Positions 25,754-35,965 are shown, numbered from the stretch's first letter. The stretch is 64,000 nt of DNA from Duganella flavida (GCF_009857445.1 NZ_WWCN01000004.1:362568-426567); one strand, 5' to 3'. The notes: generated by a model from the sequence alone, not told the origin. A program made the numbers and translations.

Positions 25754-26790
25754 TTGGTCGCACCCGTCCAATAGCCTTCAAGCTTGAAGCGCTGCAGCGC
25801 CGATTGCACGAAGCGCGGCTCAAACGTGGAGACGATGTCCACCTCTGCCGGAATCAGGCGCGACTGCTTGGCATAGGCCGCAAGGTCGCGGTAATGGTCG
25901 GCCAGCGCCGGCGTGAACAGCGGTGAGGAGCGCTCCTTCCAGTCATTTGCTGTGGCGTCGTAGTCGCGGCGGATGGCGCTTTCCGGCAGGCCGGCGTTGG
26001 CGCCGAGACGGATCACTTCCTCCTTGTTGGTCGGATCCGACGACCAGCGCGCGTTTTTGACGAAGGCATCCACCACCAGCTGCGCCAATTCCGGATTGGC
26101 CTGCACGAAGGCCTGGTCGCCCCACAGTTCGGCGCGCATTTGCCAGCTACGCGGCGCAGCCTTGCTGTCCCAGACGATTTTGGCCAGGCCTTTATCGACC
26201 AGCAGCCACGCATCAGACAGTGTGAAGAACGCATCTACGCTGCCGGCACTGACGGCCGCCGCTCCGGCTTGCGGATTCAGGTTCACCACGCGCACGTCCG
26301 ATAGCTGCATGCCGTTTGCCTGCAACAGTTTCACGAACGGGTATTCCCACGGCCGGCCACGCATCAAGGCCACGCGCTTGCCTTTCAGGTCCTTGATGCT
26401 GGTGACGGTCGATTTAGCCGGCACCACCAGATAGGTGTTGGAACTGGCCGACGGCACCAGCAATTTGGTCGGCACCTTGGCGGCATTGACGATTACCGAG
26501 GGCAGGTCGCCATACGCCGCAAAGTCAATGCTGCGGTTGGAGAATGCCTCATTGATTTGCGGGCCGACCGCAGCGGTCGACACCGGCACCCACGTCAGCT
26601 TGACGCCGCGCTTGGCCAGCTCGCGCTCCAGTTCCCCTTCGCGGTTGATGATGCCGACGCTGCCGGCGAAATTCCGCTTGCCGGCAGCGGTGTAGGACAC
26701 CACGGCAATCCGCACTTCCTGCGGCGCGGCGCAGGCATAGGTGGCGGCAGTCAGCAGCAGGGCGGCAAACAGGCGTTGAATCAGGGACAT
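25750..26790 (-). CDS. ABC substrate-binding protein, aliphatic sulfonate type
   Basis: Periplasmic binding protein of 346 residues. A Sec signal peptide is visible (MSLIQRLFAALLLTAATYACAAP). The mature part has the SsuA/NMT1-like pattern VRIAVVSYTAAGKRN, GDLPSVI and LKGKRVALMRGRPWEYPF. It is the only one of the four related binding-protein-fold products here with a signal peptide, so it is the true receptor of the ABC importer; the DszB-like relatives are cytoplasmic. Followed by the fusion permease with a 4 bp overlap. Confidence 0.9.
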   Translation of the reverse strand: MSLIQRLFAALLLTAATYACAAPQEVRIAVVSYTAAGKRNFAGSVGIINREGELERELAKRGVKLTWVPVSTAAVGPQINEAFSNRSIDFAAYGDLPSVIVNAAKVPTKLLVPSASSNTYLVVPAKSTVTSIKDLKGKRVALMRGRPWEYPFVKLLQANGMQLSDVRVVNLNPQAGAAAVSAGSVDAFFTLSDAWLLVDKGLAKIVWDSKAAPRSWQMRAELWGDQAFVQANPELAQLVVDAFVKNARWSSDPTNKEEVIRLGANAGLPESAIRRDYDATANDWKERSSPLFTPALADHYRDLAAYAKQSRLIPAEVDIVSTFEPRFVQSALQRFKLEGYWTGATK

Positions 26791-26807
26791 GCTGGTTTCC
26801 TTCTTAG

Positions 26808-27842
26808 TTACTTTTCAAATACCGTGTAGTCGATCCAGTCCGGCACCGAGAAATCATGCGGCAGGAAGCCCCAGGCCAGCAGGAAGTCCTTGAACTGCGA
26901 CAGCGCGCTGATGGCTTCCGGCGCCAGGCCGGTGTCCAGCCGCCGATGGACGTCATCGCGGTAGGCCAGGTGCAGCCAGGCGTGGGTGGAGCCGGTTTCC
27001 TGGCCGAGGAAGTCGAGCACTTCCAGTGGACGCTCGCGGCCCCAGTCGCCTACCGCACTGACGCGCTGCGTAAAACGCCGCACCAGGTCCGGACGGGCTT
27101 GCAGGAAGGCCGTATCCACGGTCAGCGGGCGCGGCGAGCCATTGTTGACGCGCACCTGCGGATCCGGATGGAAGCCGATATCGATCACCACACGAGCGCC
27201 GATCAGGTGCGCCGTCTCCAGCCCCAGCGAGCCTTTGGCGTAGATGGCATCGACCTCGCCGCGCAGCAGCGCGCCCACTTCTGCCGCATACAGCGAGCGG
27301 CTGGTCACGCTGGATGGGTTGGCAAAGTGCTCGCCCAGCGCGGCGCTGGCGGTGCGGCCTACATCGATGGCTGGCACCAGCACGGTTTCCACGTCGGCCG
27401 CGCCCAGTCCTTCGGTGGACAGCGCGCCGAGGAAGCCACGCAGCGCGGCAGCCCGGAAAATGTCAATGCGCTGGCCGGACCGGCTCGGCAAGCCGATGCG
27501 GCGGTCGCGCAGGTCGCGCACGGTGCGGATGCCGGATTGCGGCAGTGTCAGGATCAGCTGCGCTTCATCCAGCCAGGTCAGTCCGATCACGCTGGTTGCC
27601 GCACCTTGCGACTTGGCCCACAGCGCGGGAATGCTGCCGCCCTGACGGAACGAGTGGCGCAGGGTATGGTCGATATGCGACTCGCGCACGGCGGCGTTGC
27701 GGTCATCTTGTAGCGACGCCACCGGGATGCCGTCGGCGCCAAATTCCTGGTCCAGCCAGCCCAGATGGGCGGCGATGCCGAGCGGCGTCGGCACCGGGCA
27801 GCGGGTGTACCAGATGGCTTCGGGATTGTTGTTGGTGCTCAT
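26808..27842 (-). CDS. DszB-like (sulfinate desulfinase family) protein, copy 1
   Basis: A 344-residue protein with a binding-protein fold but no signal peptide. It begins with IWYTRCPVPTPLGIA. Cys15, His56 and Arg66 (in SHIDHTLRHSFRQGG) correspond to Cys27, His60 and Arg70 of DszB, the 2'-hydroxybiphenyl-2-sulfinate desulfinase; the His-to-Arg spacing of 10 and the GG after the Arg are identical. Such proteins are routinely labelled ABC substrate-binding proteins. With the SsuD-like monooxygenase upstream, it may release sulfite from a sulfinate. The start is the ATG at 27842; the longer frame overlaps copy 2 and looks unrelated. Substrate unknown. Confidence 0.8.
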   Translation of the reverse strand: MSTNNNPEAIWYTRCPVPTPLGIAAHLGWLDQEFGADGIPVASLQDDRNAAVRESHIDHTLRHSFRQGGSIPALWAKSQGAATSVIGLTWLDEAQLILTLPQSGIRTVRDLRDRRIGLPSRSGQRIDIFRAAALRGFLGALSTEGLGAADVETVLVPAIDVGRTASAALGEHFANPSSVTSRSLYAAEVGALLRGEVDAIYAKGSLGLETAHLIGARVVIDIGFHPDPQVRVNNGSPRPLTVDTAFLQARPDLVRRFTQRVSAVGDWGRERPLEVLDFLGQETGSTHAWLHLAYRDDVHRRLDTGLAPEAISALSQFKDFLLAWGFLPHDFSVPDWIDYTVFEK

Positions 27843-27843
27843 A

Positions 27844-28878
27844 TCAGGTTCCCGTGCGTTGATGTTGTGCGGCGAGGGCGGCCAGCGGCGCCGGGTCGAT
27901 CCAGTCATCCACGCTGAAATCCGCGTCGAGGAAGCCATGTCGCAGCAGGAAGTCCTTGAACGATTTCAGACCGGCGATGGCGCTGTCATCCAGATTGGTT
28001 TGCAGGCGCTGGTGCACGTTCTGGCCGTAGCCGTAGCGCACCCATTCGCTCGACGCGTCGGTCTCGCGGCCGATGTAGGCCACCGCTTCACGTGGATGTG
28101 CGGCAGCCCAGTGGCCGGCGGCCACCACCTGGCCGAGGAAGCGGGTCACCAGATCCGGGCGCTGCTCGATGAATGACGCGTCCACAGTCAGCGTGCGCGG
28201 CGTGCCGTTGCCGTTGCGGACCAGCGGTTCGGGATGCACGCCGAGATCGATCACCAACTGCGCCGCCAGCATGTGCAGCACCTGCGTCCCCAGCACGCCC
28301 TTGACGAAAATGGCGTCGACGTCGCCGCGCAGCAGCGCCGCCACTTCGCTTTCGTAATGATGGCGACGCTCGCCGCCAAACGGGCTTGGGTAATCTGGTG
28401 AAGTATCGAGGCGCGGTGCATCCTGCACGTCCACCAGCTCCACTTGCGACAGGCTGATGCCTTCCAGATCCAGCGCAGTCTCGAACGCCTTCAGCGCGGC
28501 GGCGCGCTTGAAGTCGATGCTGACCGCGTGGCGCGTCAGGCCGAGACGTCGACCGAGCAAATCGCGCGGCGTGCGGATGCCGCTGCCGGGCAGGGCGATA
28601 ATGCCCTGGAATTCATCAGTCCACGATAGGCCGATCACGCGCGTATCTCGGCCTTTGGCGCGGGCCCAAATGGCGGGAATATTGCCGCCCTGGCGGAACG
28701 AGTGCGCGAGGTGGTGGTCGAAATGCGACTCGCGCACTTCCGCTTCCACGTTATCCTGCAGCGACTTGAGCGTGATGCCATCAGCAGCGAATTCGCGCGC
28801 CAGCCAGCCTTCCTGCACGGCGATGCCGAGCGGTGTCGGCACCGGGCAGCGGGTGTACCAGATCGTATCCATGTTCAT
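27844..28878 (-). CDS. DszB-like (sulfinate desulfinase family) protein, copy 2
   Basis: A 344-residue paralogue of the next gene with the same cytoplasmic nature (no signal peptide) and the same triad: Cys11 (YTRCPVPTP), His52 (SHFDHHLAHSF) and Arg62 (FRQGG), again 10 residues apart. The two copies differ enough in the substrate region (about residues 90-180) to suggest different sulfinate substrates or a heteromer. ATGA overlap with the monooxygenase gene upstream indicates coupled translation, supporting sequential oxidation and desulfination. Alternative view: a cytoplasmic binding protein without catalysis. Confidence 0.8.
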   Translation of the reverse strand: MNMDTIWYTRCPVPTPLGIAVQEGWLAREFAADGITLKSLQDNVEAEVRESHFDHHLAHSFRQGGNIPAIWARAKGRDTRVIGLSWTDEFQGIIALPGSGIRTPRDLLGRRLGLTRHAVSIDFKRAAALKAFETALDLEGISLSQVELVDVQDAPRLDTSPDYPSPFGGERRHHYESEVAALLRGDVDAIFVKGVLGTQVLHMLAAQLVIDLGVHPEPLVRNGNGTPRTLTVDASFIEQRPDLVTRFLGQVVAAGHWAAAHPREAVAYIGRETDASSEWVRYGYGQNVHQRLQTNLDDSAIAGLKSFKDFLLRHGFLDADFSVDDWIDPAPLAALAAQHQRTGT

Positions 28879-30047
28879 GCTGCCTGTTTGGTGACGGCGC
28901 GGCGCGCGGCCTGCGGCACGAGCGGCAACACTTCTTCGCCGACGCGGTAGGCTTCTTCGAGGTGGCCGTTGCTGGCCAGGATAAAGCTGGAGACGCCGAT
29001 GTCCACATACTCGGCCAGCCGTTCGGCTACCTGTTCATGGCTGCCGACCAGCACGCAGCCAGGGCCGCCGCGTATCGCTGACATGCCGGCCCACACATTC
29101 TGTCCGACCACCAGTTCGTCAAAGTTGGTGGCGCCGCCGCTGAGTTTTTGCTGACGCTGGGCGCCAACCGAATCGCTGGAAGGCGCACCCTTGGCGCTGC
29201 GGCGCGAGGCGAAGCCGAATTCACGGGTCGATTCGTCGACGGTGTCGTGCATGCGGCGCAGGTCGGCCCAGGCTTGCTCCTCGGTCTCGCGCGCCAGGAT
29301 ATCGATGCGCATGCCGAAGCGGATTTCGCGCTCCACGCCCTTGGCGTCAAAAGCGCGGCGGGTGGCTTCGATGACTTCGCGCTGCTTGGCCAGCGGTTCG
29401 CCCCAGGTCAGGTGAATGTCGGCGTGGCGGGAAGCCACCTGCATCGACGCATCGCTGGCGCCGGCCAGCCAGATGCGCGGTACGGCTTGCTGTACCAGCG
29501 GTTCCAACAGGCCGCCGCCTTGGACCTGATAGTGCTTGCCTTCATAATCGAACGGCGCACCGGCGTTGACGCCGCGTACCACATCGAGGAATTCGGAGGT
29601 GCGCGCGTAGCGTTCATCGTGGGCGCTGAAATCGCCGTAGCCACGCTGCGCCGATGGATCGCCGCCGGAAATCACGTTCCACTCAACCCGGCCGCGCGAA
29701 ATGCGCTGCAGGCTGGCGGCCATCTGCGCCGCGTAGGCTGGCTGGATGAAGTGCGGTTGCAGCGCGATAAGCAGGCGCAGGCGGCGGGTTTCGCGCGCCA
29801 AGGCAGCGGCCACCATCCACGGTTCGTCGGTGAAACGGAAGATCGGAATCAGCGCGCCGTGGAAGCCGCTGATCTCGGCTGCGCGCGCCACTTGCGACAG
29901 GTAGTCGATGTAGCCGAAAGTATCGTCGTCGATGCGCGGAGCAACGCGCGTGCCGGTGGAATTGTTCCATTCGCCACGGGTGTGTTTGTCGTGGGCTTTG
30001 CGGCCATCGCCGTGCATGGGCAGGCGCCAGAAGAAATCGATGCTCAT
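28875..30047 (-). CDS. SsuD-like LLM-class flavin-dependent monooxygenase
   Basis: FMNH2-dependent two-component monooxygenase of 390 residues that cleaves C-S bonds of sulfonates or oxidises sulfur compounds. The match to alkanesulfonate monooxygenase SsuD runs the whole length: FFWRLPMHGDG at the start, NVISGGDP, HDERYARTSEFLDVV, DIHLTWGEP, IRFGMRIDIL and HLEEAYRVGEEVLPL at the end. No flavin reductase gene (ssuE-type) is present in the window, so FMNH2 must come from elsewhere. Followed directly by two DszB-like genes, giving a monooxygenase-desulfinase series like the Dsz 4S pathway. Confidence 0.9.
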   Translation of the reverse strand: MSIDFFWRLPMHGDGRKAHDKHTRGEWNNSTGTRVAPRIDDDTFGYIDYLSQVARAAEISGFHGALIPIFRFTDEPWMVAAALARETRRLRLLIALQPHFIQPAYAAQMAASLQRISRGRVEWNVISGGDPSAQRGYGDFSAHDERYARTSEFLDVVRGVNAGAPFDYEGKHYQVQGGGLLEPLVQQAVPRIWLAGASDASMQVASRHADIHLTWGEPLAKQREVIEATRRAFDAKGVEREIRFGMRIDILARETEEQAWADLRRMHDTVDESTREFGFASRRSAKGAPSSDSVGAQRQQKLSGGATNFDELVVGQNVWAGMSAIRGGPGCVLVGSHEQVAERLAEYVDIGVSSFILASNGHLEEAYRVGEEVLPLVPQAARRAVTKQAA

Positions 30048-30074
30048 AGGTGTTCCTTGATAGTGTTGATCTTG

Positions 30075-31454
30075 TTAGTGCAGGTTTCGTGCCACGCTGG
30101 CAGCGCCGGCAGATGGCTGTCCGCCAGCGGCCGCTGGTGCTGTGGCACCAGCCTGTTGCCGGGGTGGTGCTCCAGCACCACTTGCAACGTCGAACTGGTG
30201 GCTAACCAGCAGGTGCAGCAAGGCGCGCGCGCCGACCGGCAAGGCGGCGTCATCCACCTTGAATTGCGGCGAATGGTTAGATCCGCCGGGCCCGGTGCCG
30301 AGGCCGAAGAAGAACGACGGCACGCTGCGCGAGTAGTAGGCAAAATCGTCCGCTGCATAGCTGCCGCTCGACATGGCGACCGGGCCAACTTGCTCCAGCA
30401 CTGGCAATAGCTTCGCCACCAGCGTGGCGTTGTTGGCGCCGGCTGGATAGCCTTCTTCCCATTTGAATTCGGCCTTGGCGCCGGCGCTTTGCGCGATGGC
30501 GGTGGCGCTGCGCTCCATGCGGGCGATGGTGTCGGCGCGCTGTTCGGCGGCCGGCGTGCGCAGTGTGCCTTCCAGTAAAACGCTGTCCGGCAGGATGTTG
30601 GTGCGTACGCCGCCATTGATTTTTCCGATGGTGATGACCGGGGCCGGATTGCGGCCAAGGTCGGACTGGCGGCTCGGTATGGTCTGCCAGGCCAGCGCGA
30701 TTTGCGCCGCCACGATCACCGGATCGACGCCATACCACGGCATGGCCGCGTGCGACTGTTTTCCTTGCACGGTGACGCGGAAGGTGTCGCTGGCGGCGGT
30801 GACGCGGTCGCGGCTGAGTGACAGCCCACCCACCGGACCGGGCCCCACGTGCAGGCCGAAGAATGCATCGGGCTTAGTCTTCAATAAGCCCTGTTTGAGC
30901 AGCAGGGCTGCACCGCCTTCCTCGCCATCAGGCGCGCCTTCCTCGGCTGGCTGGAACACGAAAGTCACCGTACCGGGCAGACTGGCGCGCGATTGCGCCA
31001 GCAATTTCGCCACGCCCAGTACGATGGCGACGTGGGCGTCATGGCCGCAAGCGTGCATGACGCCGACCTGCTTGCCCTCGTAGACTGCGGTGGCTGTGGA
31101 GGCGTACGGCAGGCCGGCGGGTTCGGTGACCGGTAACGCGTCCATTTCCGCGCGCAGCGCCACGTGCGGACCGGGCAGGCCGCCGCGCAGCGTGCCGATC
31201 ACTGCCGTGTGGGCCAGCCCGGTCTGTACCTCCAGCCCGAATTCGCGCAAGGCTTGCGCCACCAGCGCGCTGGTGCGGAATTCGCGGTTGCCCAGTTCGG
31301 GATGCTGGTGGATGTCGTGCCGCCAGGCCGTCATTTCGGCGGCTTCTGACGGCAGGGCGGCGTCCAGCCGGGCCAGTAGGGCGTTGGCGTCCTGGCCGTG
31401 GGCGTTGGCCGCAGCCCATGCAGTCAACATGGTTGTCAGCAGCAGCTTGCGCAT
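30075..31454 (-). CDS. M20D-family amidohydrolase, exported
   Basis: Zinc-dependent amidohydrolase of 459 residues related to hippurate and N-acyl-amino-acid hydrolases. A Sec signal is visible (MRKLLLTTMLTAWAAANAHG). Metal ligands are in HACGHDAH, PAEEGAP and NHSPQF, and the dimerisation domain block SHAAMPWYGVDP is present. An Ala/Gly/Pro-rich tail of about 35 residues follows the catalytic domain. It is second in the sulfur operon after the TonB receptor (3 bp gap), so it may release a sulfur-containing amine or acid in the periplasm before uptake. Confidence 0.88.
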   Translation of the reverse strand: MRKLLLTTMLTAWAAANAHGQDANALLARLDAALPSEAAEMTAWRHDIHQHPELGNREFRTSALVAQALREFGLEVQTGLAHTAVIGTLRGGLPGPHVALRAEMDALPVTEPAGLPYASTATAVYEGKQVGVMHACGHDAHVAIVLGVAKLLAQSRASLPGTVTFVFQPAEEGAPDGEEGGAALLLKQGLLKTKPDAFFGLHVGPGPVGGLSLSRDRVTAASDTFRVTVQGKQSHAAMPWYGVDPVIVAAQIALAWQTIPSRQSDLGRNPAPVITIGKINGGVRTNILPDSVLLEGTLRTPAAEQRADTIARMERSATAIAQSAGAKAEFKWEEGYPAGANNATLVAKLLPVLEQVGPVAMSSGSYAADDFAYYSRSVPSFFFGLGTGPGGSNHSPQFKVDDAALPVGARALLHLLVSHQFDVASGAGAPPRQQAGATAPAAAGGQPSAGAASVARNLH

Positions 31455-31457
31455 CGC

Positions 31458-33611
31458 TTAGAACTTCACCGAGGCAGTCACGCCGTAGCTGCGGCCGTCG
31501 CCGTACAGCTGCGGCGTGTTGCCGTAGGACGGGATCAGCGCCAGCTTCAGGTAGCTCTTGTCGCCGGCGTTGTGCACGAAGGCGGTGACATCGACCTTGC
31601 CGCCAGCCGGCGAGTAGGTAGCGTTGAAGTTCAGCAGCGAGTAGCCGTTTTGCCACAGCAGCGGATTAGTCTGGCGGGTGGCGCTGAAGTACTCGCGGCT
31701 GCGGTAGCTGACATCGCCGCGCAGCGTCAGCTGGTCTGCGCCCAGCGCCAGTTTGTAGTCGACGCCGGCGTTGGCAGTACGGCGCGGTGCGCGGGCAAAC
31801 GAGTTGCCGACGGCAGTCGGCACGTTGGCAAATTGGTCGAAGCGGGTACGCAGCAGGCCGATGTTGGTGTAGAAACCGAATTGCTCGGTCGGCTGCACTT
31901 TCAGCTCCAGCTCCAGGCCTTGCGACTTGCCTTGGCCGGCGTTGGACAGCGTGGACACGGTGCCGCTGCCGGTCGAGGACGGCGCCAGCGCAAACACCTG
32001 GATATCCTTGTAATCGTAATGGAAGGCGGTAGCGTTGAAGATCACCGAACGGCGCAGCCATTCGCTCTTGTAGCCGGCTTCGTAGGAAGTCAGGTATTCC
32101 GGCGTGACGGTGCGGAAGGCCGCATTGCTCAGCGCCGCCGTGTTGTAGCCGCCGGAGCGGAAGCCGCGCGCCACGCGGCCGAACACACGTTGCGTCGGGC
32201 TGATGCGGTAGACCGGCGACAAGTCCCAGGTCGGCGCGCTCCAGGTGTCGGAGCGGTTCTGCGCGAGGTCATGCGAAAAGCCGCTGGTGCTTTGGTTCCA
32301 CCATTGCGCCAGGTTGCTGAAAGCGACATTGCTGCCGGAGTAGCCGTCCAGCACCAGGTTTTTTTTCTCTTGCGTCCAGCGCAGGCCGGCCGTCAGGTCG
32401 AAGGCGTCCGAAACTTGATAGGTGGCGCTGCCGAACAGCGCGGCGCTGGTGGTGCGCTGCTGGAAGGTGTTGAGCTGGAACGCCGTGGCGGTGGTGCCGG
32501 GCAGGGTGCCGTCGGCTGCCGCCGAGCCCAGGTTTTCGCGGAACAAGTGCAGACCGGCGATCCAGCTCAGCTGCTGTTGCGGCGACGAGGTCAGGCGCAA
32601 CTCTTGCGACCACTGGCCGCTGGCCAGCGTGCTGCGGCCGCGGTCCAGCTCCGCCGCCGTGTAGTCGCCGTCGCCAAACAGCGTGCGCTCGACGTGCTCG
32701 TAGGCCGTAATCGAGGTCAGGCCGACGCCGTTGCCGAGCTGCCAGTTGGCGGTGAGGTTGGCGCCCGCCGTTGCAATCTCATCCGAGTTGCGGGCGTTGA
32801 GGGCCACGCTGTGGTGGTCAACGCCGGCCACGGCCCATGGGTTGCCGCCGCCGTGGTACTGGCGGCCGTGCAAGTTCAGCAGCACTTCGTTGCCGGGCGC
32901 GGTCTGTAACAGCAACTGGGCGCGCACGGCGTCATCTTCGAAACCACCGAAGCGGCGGCCAGTGGCGCGGTTATTGATCTCGCTGTCGCCCTGTTCGTGA
33001 TACAGCGAGATGCGGCCGGCCAGTTGCTCCGGCACGAGGGCGCCACCGCCTGCGGCTTCCACGATGTTGCTGTTGTTATTGCCGAAGCCGATCTTGGCGT
33101 AGCCGCCCGGCGTGAATTCAGGACGCTTGGACAGGATGTTGATCGCGCCGCCTATGGTGTTCTTGCCCCACAGCGTGCCTTGCGGACCGCGCAGCACTTC
33201 GATGCGGCCGACGTCGAACAGCGGCGTGCCTTGACCGAACACGCTGTTGATATAGACATCGTCGGCATAGAAGCCCACTGGCGACAGCGAGGTGGTGGAT
33301 GGGTCGTTGCTGCCGACGCCGCGCAGGAACCAGCGCGGGCGCTCGCGGCCTTCGGTCGACTGGCCGGTGAAGTTGGGCACGTAGCGCGTGACGTCGTTGA
33401 TGACGCGTAGCTCATCGTCCTTGATGGTGTCGGCGCTGAGGGCGGTCACTGCGACCGGCGCGGCCTGGATGCCTTGCGCGCGGCGCGTTGCGGTCACGGT
33501 GACCTGCTGCACTTCCGGTGCTTCGCCCGGTTCGGCTTCTGCAGCCTCTGCCTGGATCAGGCTCAAAGCCAACGCTACACTCAGTACGATTTTCTTTTTC
33601 TGTAAAGCCAT
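31458..33611 (-). CDS. TonB-dependent receptor of the sulfur operon
   Basis: Outer-membrane receptor of 717 residues. It has a signal peptide, a TonB-box-like VQQVTVTATRR, a plug with WFLRGVGSND, FYADDVYINS and IEVLRGPQGTLWGKNT, and a barrel ending GVTASVKF. It belongs to a different branch from the glycoside receptors. As the first gene behind a near-perfect sigma-54 promoter, ahead of sulfonate transport and desulfonation genes, it probably imports an organosulfur compound. GGGAG precedes the ATG. Confidence 0.93.
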   Translation of the reverse strand: MALQKKKIVLSVALALSLIQAEAAEAEPGEAPEVQQVTVTATRRAQGIQAAPVAVTALSADTIKDDELRVINDVTRYVPNFTGQSTEGRERPRWFLRGVGSNDPSTTSLSPVGFYADDVYINSVFGQGTPLFDVGRIEVLRGPQGTLWGKNTIGGAINILSKRPEFTPGGYAKIGFGNNNSNIVEAAGGGALVPEQLAGRISLYHEQGDSEINNRATGRRFGGFEDDAVRAQLLLQTAPGNEVLLNLHGRQYHGGGNPWAVAGVDHHSVALNARNSDEIATAGANLTANWQLGNGVGLTSITAYEHVERTLFGDGDYTAAELDRGRSTLASGQWSQELRLTSSPQQQLSWIAGLHLFRENLGSAAADGTLPGTTATAFQLNTFQQRTTSAALFGSATYQVSDAFDLTAGLRWTQEKKNLVLDGYSGSNVAFSNLAQWWNQSTSGFSHDLAQNRSDTWSAPTWDLSPVYRISPTQRVFGRVARGFRSGGYNTAALSNAAFRTVTPEYLTSYEAGYKSEWLRRSVIFNATAFHYDYKDIQVFALAPSSTGSGTVSTLSNAGQGKSQGLELELKVQPTEQFGFYTNIGLLRTRFDQFANVPTAVGNSFARAPRRTANAGVDYKLALGADQLTLRGDVSYRSREYFSATRQTNPLLWQNGYSLLNFNATYSPAGGKVDVTAFVHNAGDKSYLKLALIPSYGNTPQLYGDGRSYGVTASVKF

Positions 33612-33665
33612 TGTGCATCACTCCCAAAGTTTAGTCTGCCGTCGACGACGGTTCCACCTATCTTT

Positions 33666-33681
33666 TGCAATTGCTGTGCCA
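33666..33681 (-). promoter_or_regulatory. Sigma-54 promoter for the sulfur operon
   Basis: On the minus strand the sequence reads TGGCACAGCAATTGCA, a full match to the -24/-12 pattern TGGCAC-N5-TTGCA with 10 bp between GG and GC. Transcription would start near 33655, leaving a leader of about 44 nt before the TonB receptor. Confidence 0.85.
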
Positions 33682-33720
33682 AAGATTTTTCTGATTAAAA
33701 TCAATGGCTTGAAGATTGGC

Positions 33721-33771
33721 CGGTGATGGCGCACCACGCGGTTGGTGATGGACTGGTGCCATGCCACCAGT
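33721..33771. promoter_or_regulatory. Phased half-site array, probable sigma-54 activator binding region
   Basis: Half-sites CACCA or TGGTG start at 33732, 33743, 33754 and 33765, each 11 bp apart, with a CGGTG variant at 33721. They form two inverted repeats with 6-bp spacers; the outer one is ACTGGTG-CCATGC-CACCAGT (33752-33771). The array lies between two outward-facing sigma-54 promoters, about 40 bp from one and 27 bp from the other. Confidence 0.65.
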
Positions 33772-33797
33772 GCGATGTGCTGCTGCGGCTTTTTCGA

Positions 33798-33813
33798 TGG
33801 CCCAAAACTTGCA
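33798..33813 (+). promoter_or_regulatory. Sigma-54 promoter for the third DszB-like gene
   Basis: TGGCCCAAAACTTGCA keeps the invariant GG and GC with 10 bp between them. The predicted start near 33825 lies about 21 bp before the ATG at 33846. Confidence 0.75.
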
Positions 33814-33845
33814 CAGATACCGCCATCTTTAATTTGAGAGCCGTC

Positions 33846-34873
33846 ATGACGCACACGATTTCCTTCGCCCGTTCACCCGTTCCAACGCCGTTGGGCATAG
33901 CCGTTCATCTTGGCTGGCTCAGCGGCGAAAACTCGTCGGATGGGGTGGCGATCAAATCACTGCACGAGCTGCGGCCCGGCGAGCGCACGCACAGCGAATA
34001 CACGCTGCGCAATTCGCTGCGCCAGGGCGGCAGCGTGCCAGCGATCTGGGCGCGCGCTGCAGGCGCGCCGACGCGGGTGATCGGTTTATCGTGGGTGGAT
34101 GAGTCGCAGCTGCTGATTACGCGCCACGATTCCGGGATTAACAGCGTGCGCGACTTGCGCGGACGGCGCATCGGCCTGCCATCGCGGCCTTATGAGTTGA
34201 TCGATATCTTCCGCGCCACCGCGCTGCGCGGGGTGCTGAATGTGCTGAAGTCGGAAGGCTTGCCGCTGGAGGCGGTGGAACTGGTCGACATCGAAGCGGC
34301 GCGCGTGCCGGTGGCCGATCCCGACCATTCGCCGGGAGCCGATGCGCGCGCGCTGGCGCCCATGCTGTGGAACGATTACGCGGCCGAATGCGCGGCGCTG
34401 TTGCGCGGCGAGGTCGACGCCGTCTACGTCAAAGGCGCGCAGGGACTGGAGGCGGCGCACCTGATCCGTGCCCGTACCATTATCGATATCGGCTTCCATC
34501 CCGATCCACTGCTGCGCAATAACAATGGCACGCCGCGCCCGTTGACCGTCAACGCTAACGTGCTCGACCAGCATCCGGAGCTGGTGGCGGGATTTCTGCA
34601 CCTGGTAGCGCAAGCTGGTGACTGGGCGCGCACGCATCCGGAGGAAACGGTGAGCTACGTCAGCCAGGAAACTGCCTCGCCGGAAGCGTGGGTGCGGCTG
34701 GCGTATGGCGACCGCTTGCACCAGCATTTGGGGATCGACCTCAATCCGCAGTCGATCAATGCGCTGGCGATTTTCAAGGACTTCTTGCTGGAATGGGGTT
34801 TCCTGCAGCAGGACTTCGACGTGTGGGACTGGATCGACGCCACCCCCTACAAGCAGGTGACTTCGCGCATGCG

Positions 34874-34877
<4 letters not shown>
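33846..34877 (+). CDS. DszB-like protein, copy 3, with Ser at the nucleophile position
   Basis: A 343-residue paralogue of the genes at 26808 and 27844, without a signal peptide. The opening FARSPVPTPLGIA has Ser10 where the others have Cys; His49 and Arg59 (TLRNSLRQGG) are kept with the 10-residue spacing. In DszB the Cys27Ser change abolishes desulfination, so this copy may bind a sulfinate without cleaving it or use Ser differently. It is divergent from the main operon, behind its own sigma-54 promoter. ATG at 33846 chosen; an upstream in-frame extension would run through the promoter. Its stop overlaps the convergent activator gene by 4 bp. Confidence 0.8.

Positions 34878-35965
<1,088 letters not shown>

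Noticed and set aside
26808..28878. Annotation of the two DszB-like proteins as ordinary ABC substrate-binding proteins
   Set aside because: They share the fold but have no signal peptide and keep the Cys-His-Arg triad, whereas a genuine exported binding protein is encoded next to them at 25750-26790.
31398..32909. Open frame of 503 codons on the plus strand
   Set aside because: Antisense to the sulfur-operon TonB receptor, whose plug and barrel motifs are unmistakable.
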